This document shows positions 24,565-34,142 of a stretch of DNA of 64,000 nt, in pieces. Source of the DNA: an uncultured bacterium (GTDB lineage: Bacteria; Verrucomicrobiota; Lentisphaeria; Oligosphaerales; Oligosphaeraceae); assembly GCA_902776645.1 (NCBI GenBank), contig CACYQT010000046.1, forward strand, positions 1-64,000, read 5' to 3'. Numbering within the stretch: the first letter of the stretch is position 1; every line of letters begins with the position of its first letter. The notes beneath the pieces were generated by a model. The model did not search any database. It saw only the letters and a program-made list of their open reading frames with translations, and had not been told where the DNA came from. The translations under genes were made by a program, and so were the position numbers.

Positions 24565-25956
24565 TTACAGGAAACGCTTGCAAATGCCGATGATGTAGAT
24601 GAGCAGGATGATGGCGGGCAGCACGTAAGTGAGATACCATGCGATGGCTTTCGGCATTTTTAATCCGTTGCCCGTGTTGGCCTCTTCGTAGAATTTTTCC
24701 AGTCCCCAGCCCCACTTGTGAGTGCAGAAGAGGGCGACGCAGAGGGCACCAAGCGGAAGCAGATTGTCGCTTACGATAAAGTCTTCCAGATCAAGGACAT
24801 TCGTGCCTTTCCCCAACGGCTGGAAGCCGGACCAGAGGTTGAATCCGAAGACACACGGGAGCGAGAGGATGAAGAGGAGGACCGTCGTGACAATGGTTGA
24901 CACACGGCGTTTGAGATGGAGTTCGTCTATGCCGAAGGCGATCAGATTTTCCGTGACGGCGACGAGCGTGGTGAGCGCGGCGATGCTCATGAAGAGGAAG
25001 AAGACGAATCCGAAGAATCCGCCATTCGGCATGGACAGGAAGATGCGCGGCAGCGTGACGAAAATCAAGCCCGGGCCTGCATTCGCTTCGACGCCGAAGG
25101 CGAAGCAGCACGGGAAAATGATCAGACCCGCGCAAAGCGCGACGAACGTGTCCAGTCCGATGATGATGGTCGCCTCCTGCGCGAGCGCCTTCGATTTGTC
25201 CGCGTAGCTGCCGAAAATGGCGATGGATCCGACGCCGAGGCTTAATGTAAAGAAGGCCTGCGCCATGGCGGCGTGGAGGGCGTCCAGAACGCCGTGTTCC
25301 GTCAATGACTTAAGATCCGGCTTGAGGAAGAACACGACGCCTTTCATGCCGCCTTTGAGCGTCATGGCGTAGATCGCGAGGGCGATGATGAGGATGAGCA
25401 AACCCGCCATCATGAATTTCGTGCAGCGCTCCACACCGGACTTGAGACCGGAGATGCAGATGGCCGTCGTGATGCCTAACGCAATGAACGTGAACAAGAT
25501 CTGGCGCATGTAATTGCCGAGGAACAGACCGAAGACGGTGCCGATGTCGTCGGGCTGCAGATGGTTGAAGATACCGACCAAATAGTCGTAGGTGTATGAC
25601 AGCAGCCATCCCGTGATGACGCTGTAGAACATCAGCAGGACAAGATTGCCGGCGAAGAAGAGCTTGCCAAAACCGACCCATGGGATGCGCGAATCCACAG
25701 GCTTCAACGTGCGGAAGCAGCCCACCAGGCATTGGCGGCTGCCTCGCCCGATGGACAGTTCCATGACCATGGCCGGGAAGCCAAGCAGAAATAAAAAAAT
25801 CAGATAGAAGCAGACAAAGAGCGCTCCGCCGTATTGTCCCGTTATGTAGGGAAACCGCCAGATGTTGCCGAGCCCGATTGCGCAGCCAGCCGACAAGAGG
25901 ATGAATCCAAGGCGGGAGCCCAGAAATTCGCGTGATGTTTTGGTTTCTTCTGTCAT
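24565..25956 (-). CDS. Sodium-dependent transporter of the NSS/SNF family
   Basis: The 463-residue membrane protein begins with the family signature: RLGFILLSAGCAIGLGNIWRFPY is the unwound TM1 region with the sodium-binding AxGLGNxWRFP motif. It has about 11-12 TM helices spread over the sequence. NSS proteins such as LeuT and TnaT import amino acids or related amines with Na+. The substrate is not predictable. The gene stands alone, divergent from the SDR operon and convergent with the kinase gene. Confidence 0.92.
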   Translation of the reverse strand: MTEETKTSREFLGSRLGFILLSAGCAIGLGNIWRFPYITGQYGGALFVCFYLIFLFLLGFPAMVMELSIGRGSRQCLVGCFRTLKPVDSRIPWVGFGKLFFAGNLVLLMFYSVITGWLLSYTYDYLVGIFNHLQPDDIGTVFGLFLGNYMRQILFTFIALGITTAICISGLKSGVERCTKFMMAGLLILIIALAIYAMTLKGGMKGVVFFLKPDLKSLTEHGVLDALHAAMAQAFFTLSLGVGSIAIFGSYADKSKALAQEATIIIGLDTFVALCAGLIIFPCCFAFGVEANAGPGLIFVTLPRIFLSMPNGGFFGFVFFLFMSIAALTTLVAVTENLIAFGIDELHLKRRVSTIVTTVLLFILSLPCVFGFNLWSGFQPLGKGTNVLDLEDFIVSDNLLPLGALCVALFCTHKWGWGLEKFYEEANTGNGLKMPKAIAWYLTYVLPAIILLIYIIGICKRFL

Positions 25957-26043
25957 AAGCGTGTTTTTTCTTGTGTTTAGGGGAATATATTAATGTAATA
26001 GGAGACGTGGGTTTGTAAAATGAATCTTCGCGTTTACAGTTAT

Positions 26044-26049
26044 TATAAT
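26044..26049 (+). promoter_or_regulatory. -10 element upstream of the SDR operon
   Basis: A consensus TATAAT lies 45 bases before the ATG at 26095. It falls inside what would be the coding region if translation began at 26020, so it argues for the later start. The -35 is weak. Confidence 0.4.
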
Positions 26050-26094
26050 GATTCAATCGGAGGCTGTGGGCGCAGGCGGATATCGGAACAGATT

Positions 26095-27087
26095 ATGGGC
26101 AAGAAAATTCTAGTGATAGGCGCGACTGGCGCGATGGGGCAGTATCTTGTTCCCGCATTGGCGGAGATGGATGTTGAAATCGACGCCATTTCGTTGGACG
26201 AAAAGGAATCGACGCAGCCCAACGTGCGTTATTACAAGGCGAACGCCCGTGAACGCGCGACGCTGATGGGATTCCTTAAGAATCATTATGACTGCATCGT
26301 CGATTTCATGACTTATCCGACGAACACGCTGGCGACGATGATGCCGTTGATGACGTCGTTTACGGATCAGTACATCTATCTGTCCAGCTGCCGCGTTTTT
26401 GCGAATGAAGAGAATCCGATCGTGGAGTCGTCGCCGCGCTTGATTGATGCGTCAAAAGACGCGATTCTCGTGAACTCCGATGATTATTGCATCTACAAGG
26501 CACGTGGGGAGAACATCCTGCGCAGCCTGCCGCGGAAGAACTGGACGATTGTGCGCCCTTCGACGACGTATTCGTATCTGCGCTACCAGCTGGTGACGTT
26601 GGAAGCGGCGGACACGGTTGGTCGTGCATTCGCGGGCAAGCCAGTGGCGCTGCCCGAACAGGCGCGGCTCATTCCTGCGTCGCTCTGCTGGGGCGGTGAT
26701 GTCGCGAAGATGTTCAAAGGATTGATTTTCAACGAGAAAGCACTTGGGGAAGATTTCAATGTGACGACCTCTGAGGCCCGCACATGGGAGGAGATCGCGG
26801 ATTATTACAAGGAAATCTGCGGATTGAAGGCCGTCTGGATCGACAAGGAGGACTATCTCTCGATACTGGAGACGGATCCGTGCAGTCTTGGCAGACGTTG
26901 GCAACTGGAAGTCGCACGGCTTTTCAATCGTGTCTATGACAACAGCAAGATGCTTGCGGCGACGGGACTTAAGCAAAGCGATTTCATTCCGTTGCGCAAA
27001 GGCTTGGAATACGAGATTTCGCGCTGCCCGAAAGATTATCCGTTCAAGAACAATGAGCGTATGGACGCTTTTTTCGCAAAACATTAA
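26095..27087 (+). CDS. NAD-dependent epimerase/dehydratase (extended SDR)
   Basis: Start 26095 is preferred because the Rossmann motif follows at once (ILVIGATGAMGQYL) and a TATAAT box lies just upstream. The 330-residue protein has the extended-SDR layout: NAD-binding fold, then IYLSSCRVF (Ser region), then DYCIYKARGENIL (YxxxK at about residues 133-137) and a variable C-terminal substrate domain. It probably acts on a nucleotide sugar or similar polyol. It heads an operon with GDPD (17-base gap) and the heparinase-like gene (21-base gap). Confidence 0.8.
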   Translation: MGKKILVIGATGAMGQYLVPALAEMDVEIDAISLDEKESTQPNVRYYKANARERATLMGFLKNHYDCIVDFMTYPTNTLATMMPLMTSFTDQYIYLSSCRVFANEENPIVESSPRLIDASKDAILVNSDDYCIYKARGENILRSLPRKNWTIVRPSTTYSYLRYQLVTLEAADTVGRAFAGKPVALPEQARLIPASLCWGGDVAKMFKGLIFNEKALGEDFNVTTSEARTWEEIADYYKEICGLKAVWIDKEDYLSILETDPCSLGRRWQLEVARLFNRVYDNSKMLAATGLKQSDFIPLRKGLEYEISRCPKDYPFKNNERMDAFFAKH

Positions 27088-27104
27088 CAGAAAAGGAGTA
27101 AACA

Positions 27105-27854
27105 ATGGCAATTTGGATTTCACATCGTGGCGAATCGCATGACGCCCCCGAAAACACCGCTTCCGCCTTCCGGCTGGCTATGGAGCGCGACGTGGACGGC
27201 ATGGAGACCGATATTCATCTGACAAGCGACAACGTTCTCGTCTGCAGCCATGACGCGAACACGCAGCGCTGCTGCGGCGGCGTGTCGATGGTCATTGAGC
27301 AGTCGACGTTTGAGGACGTTGAGAAACTGGACGCCTGCAACGGCAAGATCGCCTTCCAGGGCGAGAAGATTCCGACCTTCGCGGAAGCGCTCGAAATCTT
27401 GAAGCCCGGCAAGCTTTTCTATGTGGAAATCAAGGAGAACGACCCGCGCGTCATCGACGCCATGATGGCGGAAATCGACAAATCGCACTGCACGCGCGAC
27501 CAGATCATCATGATCAGCTTCCATGCGGACATCGTGAAGCTGTTCAAGGAGAAGTATCCGAAACAGCAGGCGTTGTGGCTGACGTCGTTCAAGAAGAACG
27601 AAGACGGCACCTTCATCCATGACAAGGAGTTCTACCTGAAGAAATTGCAGGATCTGAAGTGCGACGGCGTCGATGCGCATTGCAACGCGGAATTCGTCGA
27701 TGCGGAATTTGTGAAGATGATTCATGACGCGGGCATGTTCTATGCGGCATGGACGTTGGACACCGTTGAAATCTGCCAGCATTTCCTTGATATCGGCATT
27801 GATTCCGTGACGTCCAACTGCGCCGCCAAGATGCGCGACGCGATTGAAAAATAA
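27105..27854 (+). CDS. Glycerophosphodiester phosphodiesterase family protein
   Basis: The 249-residue protein shows the GDPD TIM-barrel motifs: ISHRGESHDAPENTASAF with the catalytic His and metal-binding Glu, then METDIHLTSDNVLVCSHD with the second His. FYVEIKEN supplies a further metal ligand. It hydrolyses glycerophosphodiesters to glycerol-3-phosphate and an alcohol. No signal peptide is present, so it should be cytosolic. The AAGGAG site is strong. The operon context with an SDR and a lyase is unusual, and some GDPD relatives cleave other phosphodiesters. Confidence 0.85.
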   Translation: MAIWISHRGESHDAPENTASAFRLAMERDVDGMETDIHLTSDNVLVCSHDANTQRCCGGVSMVIEQSTFEDVEKLDACNGKIAFQGEKIPTFAEALEILKPGKLFYVEIKENDPRVIDAMMAEIDKSHCTRDQIIMISFHADIVKLFKEKYPKQQALWLTSFKKNEDGTFIHDKEFYLKKLQDLKCDGVDAHCNAEFVDAEFVKMIHDAGMFYAAWTLDTVEICQHFLDIGIDSVTSNCAAKMRDAIEK

Positions 27855-27875
27855 CCATTAACATAAGGAATCGCC

Positions 27876-30458
27876 ATGAAACTCGCCTTCGCCTCCGCTT
27901 TGCTTGTGTGTTGTCTTGTTCTGCACGGTAATCCGCGTGAAGGCGAGTTCGAGGCCGCCCTGTCACGGCTGGGCGGCCAGGTGACGTTCACCGATGGCGG
28001 CTACAATCGCAGCATCCCGTTGAACAATCTGATTTTGGAACGTCCGGGCTGGGGGCCAGTCATCAATCCGCCGATGACGGGAACATACCACATCACGATG
28101 CCCGTGGCGGTGGATGTGCAGGCGGTCGCGCTGTGGCAGCATAAACGGCCGGGCGCGATGCGGCAGATCAAATCCTTTGACGTGCTGCTGGACGGCCAGC
28201 TGGTGAAGGAGAATTGCGAGATCCCGCGTGACCAGACGCAGAAGGAGACGCGTTTCGATTTGGACGGGCGGACGGCGAAGACGGTGTCCATCCGCATCCG
28301 CGAGCTCTATCCGCAGGAGGGCAAGGAGGCCGCGTGGGGCGGCTTCGACCGCGTCCATGTCTATAGCAAGACGGATCTTAGCGAATTGATGAGTCCGCCT
28401 GAAGAATACATGTTCAAGCCTGTTTCCGTCAAGACATCGCATGACTGGACGGCGCCGAAAACGTATACGGTCGTAAAGAACGTGGAAGGCAATCCATGCC
28501 TGCAATGGGATGCGGAGGAGCTTGCGGCGATGCGCAAGGAACTGGCGTCCAATACGTTCATGCAGGAACAGGTGGCTCAGGGCAAGTCGCAACTGGCGGG
28601 ATTATTGAAAAAGCCGCCAGTCGTCCCGAAGGGCGAAAAGAACGAAGAGGGGGAGTACATCCATGTGTCTGATCGCAAGCTGATGCTGAGCGGCGAAACA
28701 TGGGGGCGCATCCACAACCAGCTGGCGGTCAACGCGTTGACCGCCGCGATGCTGTGGCGGTTGACGGATGATGCGCCATGCCGCGATTTGGCGAAGGCCA
28801 TTCTCATGGGCTATGTGAAGGAGTATCCGAACTACCGTGTCGGCGCACGGCCTGGCTTCAGCCATGATCCGAGCGTGATTTTCGACCAGCGGCTGTCCGA
28901 TTCCACATGGCTCATCATGATGGTACGCGCGTACGATTTGATTTACGATGAATTCACGGCGGAGGAACGGAAAGAAGTGGAAGATGTTGTGCTAAAGGCG
29001 AATGCGAAGCATATTGCGGGCAACCGCTCCCATCTGATATCCGCCACGAACTGGGCCGTCATTTCGACGGCCGCCATCCTGCTGACAGGCTACGCCACCC
29101 ATGACGCGGATCTCGTCGATATCGCGGAAAATGGTTGGACCAACAACAAAGGCGGCCGTCAAGGCGGTTACAAGTTCCAGTTCAAGAACGGGATAGGGGA
29201 TGACATGCTCTGGAAGGAAGGCGCGATGGGCTATCAGGGAATGGCGCTGCAGGGGCTCGTCACCATGGCGGAAACGCTCCGCCACCATGGCATCGACATG
29301 TATGCCGCCAACGACGGCGCGCTGAAGAAGCTGTTTGATTCGGAATTGATTTTCAGCTATCCGAACTATGTCTCTCCCGCCATCCATGACAGCGGCGCGG
29401 TCAGCATTTTCAATTGGAACGACACGGTGTGGGAATACGCCTACGACAATTATCGCGATCCCGCCTATCTGCCGATTCTGAAAGGCATCACGCGGTGGTT
29501 TCCGACGCGTTTCCAGATTTTCGTCAGCACGACTAAATACACGGTTCCCGACGGCGCGATGGAAACGTCCAAACCGCTTGGTTCCATCAACTTCGATTCC
29601 GTCGGATACGCCGTGCTTCGGCTGAATGGCGGCGATCCCTTCCTGCTGTTGGACTACGGCCCGCACGGTTCCCATAGCCATCTGGACAAGTTGAATCTCG
29701 ACATCTTCTCCCATGGCGAACAGCTTGCCGCCGATCCGGGCAGCGCATGGTATGAGACGGCCGAATACAAGGAATGGTATTCCAAGTCGTTCGCGCACAA
29801 TTTGTTGATTGTCGATGAACAGGACCAGTCGCCTGCTAGGGGAACGCTGGTGGCTTTCTGCGGCGATGAAAAGGAGCAGCATGCCCGCGCCGTCTGCGAC
29901 GAAGCCGTCAGCGGCGTCATGCAGGACCGTTCCGTCTATATGACGGATGAATACATCGTCGATATCTTCGGCGCGTTTTCGCGGCTGGAGCACACGTATG
30001 ATTTGGTATGGCATCTGCGCGGCAAGCCGTCGCTGCCTGATGTTTTCAAGCCATTGGACAGAAAATTCGAAAACGGTGGCTACCGGATGCTGACAGGGCT
30101 TTCGTCTTGTGAGACGAAGGCTTCATGGACGGCGGATTTCACGGCGAAAGGACAGACGTTCACGCGATTGGAACACAACAAAATGACGCCGTTCCAATGC
30201 GGGACGCCCGGCCATGTGACGCGTTTCATCGTGCCGGAAGTCGCTGAGCCGACGGAATATGTGACGGGGCATGGCGTCAAGGGCGAAGACGGCCCGTTGA
30301 CGATATTCGCGCGCCGCCGCGCGAAGAGCACCGTGTTCTGCACGGTCATCGACATCTCCGGCCGAAACGCCGTTCTGGACGTGAAACGCGGCGGCGACGG
30401 CCTCTCCACATGGGTGGAAGTCGTCACCGCCGCGGGAAGCAAACGGTATGGATTCTAG
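27876..30458 (+). CDS. Exported heparinase II/III-family polysaccharide lyase
   Basis: The 860-residue protein has a signal peptide (about 1-19). Residues 40-180 look like a beta-sandwich, with GFDRVHVYSKTDLSE at the end. From about 195 to 520 comes an (alpha/alpha) toroid (HNQLAVNALTAAMLWRL, ATNWAVISTAAILLTG). The heparinase II/III C-terminal beta domain follows, with FLLLDYGPHGSHSHLDKLNLDIF near residue 590, holding the conserved His-containing HSHxDKL segment. The family cleaves uronic-acid-containing glycans by beta-elimination. The exact PL family and substrate (alginate, heparan or similar) are not determined. It is the last gene of the SDR-GDPD operon. Confidence 0.85.
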   Translation: MKLAFASALLVCCLVLHGNPREGEFEAALSRLGGQVTFTDGGYNRSIPLNNLILERPGWGPVINPPMTGTYHITMPVAVDVQAVALWQHKRPGAMRQIKSFDVLLDGQLVKENCEIPRDQTQKETRFDLDGRTAKTVSIRIRELYPQEGKEAAWGGFDRVHVYSKTDLSELMSPPEEYMFKPVSVKTSHDWTAPKTYTVVKNVEGNPCLQWDAEELAAMRKELASNTFMQEQVAQGKSQLAGLLKKPPVVPKGEKNEEGEYIHVSDRKLMLSGETWGRIHNQLAVNALTAAMLWRLTDDAPCRDLAKAILMGYVKEYPNYRVGARPGFSHDPSVIFDQRLSDSTWLIMMVRAYDLIYDEFTAEERKEVEDVVLKANAKHIAGNRSHLISATNWAVISTAAILLTGYATHDADLVDIAENGWTNNKGGRQGGYKFQFKNGIGDDMLWKEGAMGYQGMALQGLVTMAETLRHHGIDMYAANDGALKKLFDSELIFSYPNYVSPAIHDSGAVSIFNWNDTVWEYAYDNYRDPAYLPILKGITRWFPTRFQIFVSTTKYTVPDGAMETSKPLGSINFDSVGYAVLRLNGGDPFLLLDYGPHGSHSHLDKLNLDIFSHGEQLAADPGSAWYETAEYKEWYSKSFAHNLLIVDEQDQSPARGTLVAFCGDEKEQHARAVCDEAVSGVMQDRSVYMTDEYIVDIFGAFSRLEHTYDLVWHLRGKPSLPDVFKPLDRKFENGGYRMLTGLSSCETKASWTADFTAKGQTFTRLEHNKMTPFQCGTPGHVTRFIVPEVAEPTEYVTGHGVKGEDGPLTIFARRRAKSTVFCTVIDISGRNAVLDVKRGGDGLSTWVEVVTAAGSKRYGF

Positions 30459-30491
30459 AAATCTAGAATTCTAGAATCCTAGAAGCCTAGA
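30456..30491. repeat. ctagaa-type intergenic repeat
   Basis: About six imperfect ttctagaa/cctagaag units fill the whole gap between two convergent genes. They match the unit at 2280-2305. Confidence 0.75.
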
Positions 30492-31772
30492 TTACAACGA
30501 ATTCGCCACTTCCAGAATCTTCTCCGGCTGGGAGACGACCTTCTGGAAGCCCTGCACGTAGAGATCCACGAGGCCGAGATCGTTCGGCGGATAGAGGCTG
30601 GACAGATAGGAATGGTTCGCGATGAATTCCTGCGTGACGGGATACTGAGACGGATTGTAGTTGGCGAAGCCTTTGTAGTGGGCGCAGTTCCACGGGCAGC
30701 CTTTGCCGTAAGCGTCGTGATGCTGGAAGATCTCCATGGACGGGACAGGTCTCGTCTGCCATTGGCTGAAGCCGATGCCTTCCGCACGGAGAATCTTGAT
30801 CATGGCCGCTTTGAATTTCGGCGCGGGAATGTCGAGTCCGAGTTCCTGCGGACGGAAATCGACAATGTAGGAGAAATAGACGGGCTTGCGGTCGGCGGGT
30901 TCGTAGGGGCCTTTGAGGCCGGGGATGTTGGCCAGCTTGTCCGTCATATAATGGGCCATTTCGTAGCGCCGCGCGTTGTATTCGGGGAGGCGTTTGAACT
31001 GCGAGCGGATGAGCGCTGTCACGAATTCCTGCGGACGGTAGTTCCAGCCGAGGGCGGCCAACGTGTGCGGCGTGCTTTCCGCGTTAATGGGAACTTCGCG
31101 GAAGTCGCGCATCCAGCTGGCGAACTGGTAGGCGTCTTCGCTGTTCGTGACGAAGAGGCCGCCTTCGCCGCCGGAGAGGTTCTTGGAGCGGTTGCAGCTG
31201 AATCCGGCGGTCGTCTCCATGGAGCCGACATATTTGCCGTTGATGGAGGCGCCGTGGGCTTGACAGCAGTCGCCGACGACGGGAATGCCATGCTTTTTCG
31301 CGATTGGGATGATGCGTTCCAAATCGGCGGGCATGCCGTGGATGTGGACGGGCAGGATGGCCTTCGTGCGGGGGGTGATGGCGGCTTCCAGCAGGTCCGG
31401 ATCGAGGCTGAACGTGTCTTTATCGATGTCGACGAACACGGGAATGGCGTTCTGATGGAGGACGATGGCGGCGGACGACCAGTAGGTGAAGGCGGGCAGG
31501 ATGACTTCGTCGCCCGGGCCGATGCCCAGGGAGGCGATGGCCATGTGCAGGGCGGCCGTTCCGCCGTTGACGACAAGACAATGCTTTACGCCGATAAAAT
31601 CTGCGAATTCCTGCTGGAGGGCCTTGCATTGGGGGGCGAAGATGCCGTGGAGGACGTTGGAGTCGAAGACGGACAGGACGGCGTCGCGGTCCGCCTGGGT
31701 GAGGGGAGGCCACGTCTTGATGAAGCCGTCCGGAACAGTCTTTTCGCCGCCGAAGATTGCGAGAGTTTTCAT
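30492..31772 (-). CDS. DegT/DnrJ/EryC1/StrS-family PLP aminotransferase
   Basis: The 426-residue enzyme shows the sugar aminotransferase family features: VNGGTAALHMAIASLGIGPGDEVILPAFTY, Asp168 for the pyridine nitrogen in VVGDCCQAHGA, and the Schiff-base Lys197 in SCNRSKNLSGGEGG. Such enzymes transaminate keto-sugars on nucleotide diphosphates, or act in AHBA-type or inositol pathways. It ends the minus-strand glycan block that contains two ATP-grasp proteins. Upstream spacing to the next gene is 31 bases. Confidence 0.9.
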   Translation of the reverse strand: MKTLAIFGGEKTVPDGFIKTWPPLTQADRDAVLSVFDSNVLHGIFAPQCKALQQEFADFIGVKHCLVVNGGTAALHMAIASLGIGPGDEVILPAFTYWSSAAIVLHQNAIPVFVDIDKDTFSLDPDLLEAAITPRTKAILPVHIHGMPADLERIIPIAKKHGIPVVGDCCQAHGASINGKYVGSMETTAGFSCNRSKNLSGGEGGLFVTNSEDAYQFASWMRDFREVPINAESTPHTLAALGWNYRPQEFVTALIRSQFKRLPEYNARRYEMAHYMTDKLANIPGLKGPYEPADRKPVYFSYIVDFRPQELGLDIPAPKFKAAMIKILRAEGIGFSQWQTRPVPSMEIFQHHDAYGKGCPWNCAHYKGFANYNPSQYPVTQEFIANHSYLSSLYPPNDLGLVDLYVQGFQKVVSQPEKILEVANSL

Positions 31773-31803
31773 GATTCGATTTTCCTGAATGCTTTTATTT
31801 TGG

Positions 31804-32823
31804 TTATAGATTGAGTTCTTTCATGTAGCTTTCGATTTCCGCTCGGAAACCTGTACGGTCCGCTATTTGGAAACCGAATTGCGCGCGTGCGTTGCCTTCG
31901 ACCATGATCCATCCGTCGTCCGTGAGGGCGAGATCCCATCCGGTCCATCGGTTGGAGGGGATGACCTGCGCAAGCTGCTTGGCCAATTCCAACGCTTCCT
32001 GCCAGCGCGGGATTTGGAATCCGACGAGTTTGACGCCGGTTTCCGGAATCTCCACATAGTGGATGCCGCGTTCATCAGCCGTGTTCTTCACGACGCCCGT
32101 CGCCGGATCGACCGTGCAGAGGATGCCGCCGGACATCCCGTTGTCCACGACGGATTTCCCGCGGCCGACGCGGAGGAAAGGATGGACGATCTGGACATGG
32201 TCGTCGAAGCGGAGCGTCAGGACGCGGAGCGTGTTGACGGATTCCGGATGGAGCGACGCCATTTCCTTGCACTGGCGGATCAATTCCTCAAGAACATATC
32301 CGTATGGATAGTCCTGTTGGAGCTGAGTGAGAAAAGCGTCCGGCGTCCCGTCTAATTCGAGAATGCGGACGCCTTTGCCGAAAGCGCTGTTCAGCGGTTT
32401 TGCGATGAATCTTGGATGCTTTGCGACGAATGCCTTGAATTCGTCCAGCGATTGCAATGACGTGTTTGGATTGCCGTAGAACTGGTCACGCTTGTAGAAT
32501 TGCCTGAAGGTCTTGTATGTCAACGCCTTGTTGTCAAAAATCTCCTTGTTCTCGGAACGGTTCAGCCGGTCTGTGATGGCGATTCGTTCGTTGTCCGAGA
32601 CGAATGTGCGGCGGATTTCCGGCGGGACGTCCATGAAATGATGCTTCATGAATTCAATTGGCGAGAAGCCGAGTTCCGCTTGCGTCTTCTTGATGTCCGC
32701 CTTGATGGCGGCTCGCTCCGCGCCTTTGAGGCCGAAGGAGTCAAGAACGTTCTCAAGCTCCCGTGCCTTCCGGCGGGGGATGATGAACGTGTTCTTGATG
32801 AATTGTTTCAGGCGTTTGAGCAT
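31804..32823 (-). CDS. Sugar-transfer-associated ATP-grasp protein
   Basis: The 339-residue protein matches the ATP-grasp group found in surface-glycan loci. FIAKPLNSAFGKGVRILEL is the nucleotide-binding loop, VLEELIRQ the hinge, LRVLTLRF a core strand and WTGWDLALTDDGWIMVEGNAR the metal-binding end. ATP-grasp enzymes make amide or peptide-like bonds through acyl phosphates, so this one may attach an amino-acid-like or carboxylate group to the polysaccharide. It is followed by the DegT gene and preceded by another ATP-grasp gene with a 15-base gap. Confidence 0.8.
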   Translation of the reverse strand: MLKRLKQFIKNTFIIPRRKARELENVLDSFGLKGAERAAIKADIKKTQAELGFSPIEFMKHHFMDVPPEIRRTFVSDNERIAITDRLNRSENKEIFDNKALTYKTFRQFYKRDQFYGNPNTSLQSLDEFKAFVAKHPRFIAKPLNSAFGKGVRILELDGTPDAFLTQLQQDYPYGYVLEELIRQCKEMASLHPESVNTLRVLTLRFDDHVQIVHPFLRVGRGKSVVDNGMSGGILCTVDPATGVVKNTADERGIHYVEIPETGVKLVGFQIPRWQEALELAKQLAQVIPSNRWTGWDLALTDDGWIMVEGNARAQFGFQIADRTGFRAEIESYMKELNL

Positions 32824-32838
32824 GGCGAAAAAGCGTGG

Positions 32839-34092
32839 TTATGGCAATTTGTCCACGTCGATGTTGCCGTAGAGGAGTTCGTTTCCCGACGGATCTTTGA
32901 CATGGAGCGTGGAAAGGATCTTGGCGATGAGTTTCTTCAATGCGGCGTAGTCTTCGGCGATGACATCGAATTCGCCAAAACGTTGATTGACATTCCGTGT
33001 GAAGGGGACGTTTTCGCCGACGTTGTGACGGAGGGTGTAGCCGATGACTTCAGGCATCGCGGCGATGGCGTCCAGTCCTTCGATGGCGGCGATGTGGCCT
33101 TCTTTCATGGCCGGGAAGAGGGTGATGACGGCGTGCCCTTTGAGCTCCGACATGTCCGGCAGCAATTTGCAGTATTGGTTGTCCATCTTGCCGGTAAGGG
33201 CGAATTCGACCATCATTTTCATGATGTCCATGTCCCATATCCGGCTGAACATCGTGTCGTATTCGCTGCCGGGGAAGCGGTAGCCCGGGTCGTAGAATCG
33301 GACGGTGTCGTCGTCGACGAAGCCTTGCATGAAGACGGGACCGTTCTGTATGTTCAAGTCACGCAGCATGTTGAGAATGCGTTCCTGCACATTCCGCTTG
33401 TACATGTCTGCGTAGAAGGAGGGCGAGATGGTGCCGATGCCGACTTTTTCAAGCCCGAGCTCGAGATCGCCGAGATACCGGTCCGATGTCTTGGTAAGAT
33501 GCGGGACTCCGTTGACGAAAATGTAGGTCATGGTGAAGTCGCCCTTGTTGCCCATGTATTTTTCGATAATGGCGTTGTGGTTGCTGGATTCCGCGCGGGC
33601 CGTTTCGAGGGCCTTCGGCAGTTCGGCTATGGAATTGCAGACGGTCTGCCCGCGTGAACCCCGGCTGTGGGCTGGCTTCACAAGTACGGGAAAGACAATG
33701 TCTTCCGGTTTATTCGCGTCATACGTGGGAATGATATCGACGTTGTTTCGCAGGCAGGCGGCCTTGAATGCATCCTTGTCCGTCAATGTGAAGACCTGTT
33801 CCCAATTGCCGATGTAGCAGGGCAGGCCGAGCTTGTTGCAGATGTTGTAGTACGGCCGCTGGCATGGATCGATATGCGTGCTGATAACGGCGTCCACTTT
33901 TTCACGCTTGCAGAAAGCGACGATGTCGTCTTCATCATAGATGTTGAACATGAGGGACTGGTCGGCGATTTTCTTGGCAGGTGAATCGGTCAGGTAGTCA
34001 GTGACGATGGTGTAAAGCCCCATTTCCCTGGCGGCTTTGACAAGCTTGCAATGGAGGTTGGCCCCTCCCAGAATGAGAATTTTCTTTGTCAT
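32839..34092 (-). CDS. ATP-grasp carboxylate-amine ligase-like protein
   Basis: The 417-residue protein begins with a pre-ATP-grasp fold (ILILGGANLHCKLVKAAREMG). It continues with an ATP-grasp domain: FPVLVKPAHSRGSRGQTVC is the P-loop-like lid, NAIIEKYM the hinge and FMQGFVDDDTVRFYDPGYRFPGSEYD the catalytic end. It resembles carbamoyl-phosphate synthase and biotin-carboxylase-type ligases in glycan loci. Function is probably ATP-dependent ligation of a carboxylate to an amine or sugar; the substrate is unknown. Transcribed with the neighbouring PglD-like and ATP-grasp genes. Confidence 0.8.
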   Translation of the reverse strand: MTKKILILGGANLHCKLVKAAREMGLYTIVTDYLTDSPAKKIADQSLMFNIYDEDDIVAFCKREKVDAVISTHIDPCQRPYYNICNKLGLPCYIGNWEQVFTLTDKDAFKAACLRNNVDIIPTYDANKPEDIVFPVLVKPAHSRGSRGQTVCNSIAELPKALETARAESSNHNAIIEKYMGNKGDFTMTYIFVNGVPHLTKTSDRYLGDLELGLEKVGIGTISPSFYADMYKRNVQERILNMLRDLNIQNGPVFMQGFVDDDTVRFYDPGYRFPGSEYDTMFSRIWDMDIMKMMVEFALTGKMDNQYCKLLPDMSELKGHAVITLFPAMKEGHIAAIEGLDAIAAMPEVIGYTLRHNVGENVPFTRNVNQRFGEFDVIAEDYAALKKLIAKILSTLHVKDPSGNELLYGNIDVDKLP

Positions 34093-34142
34093 TTCAAAAA
34101 CGGATGGATTATGATGTGGACTGGCGGTGGCGATGGCTCGTT

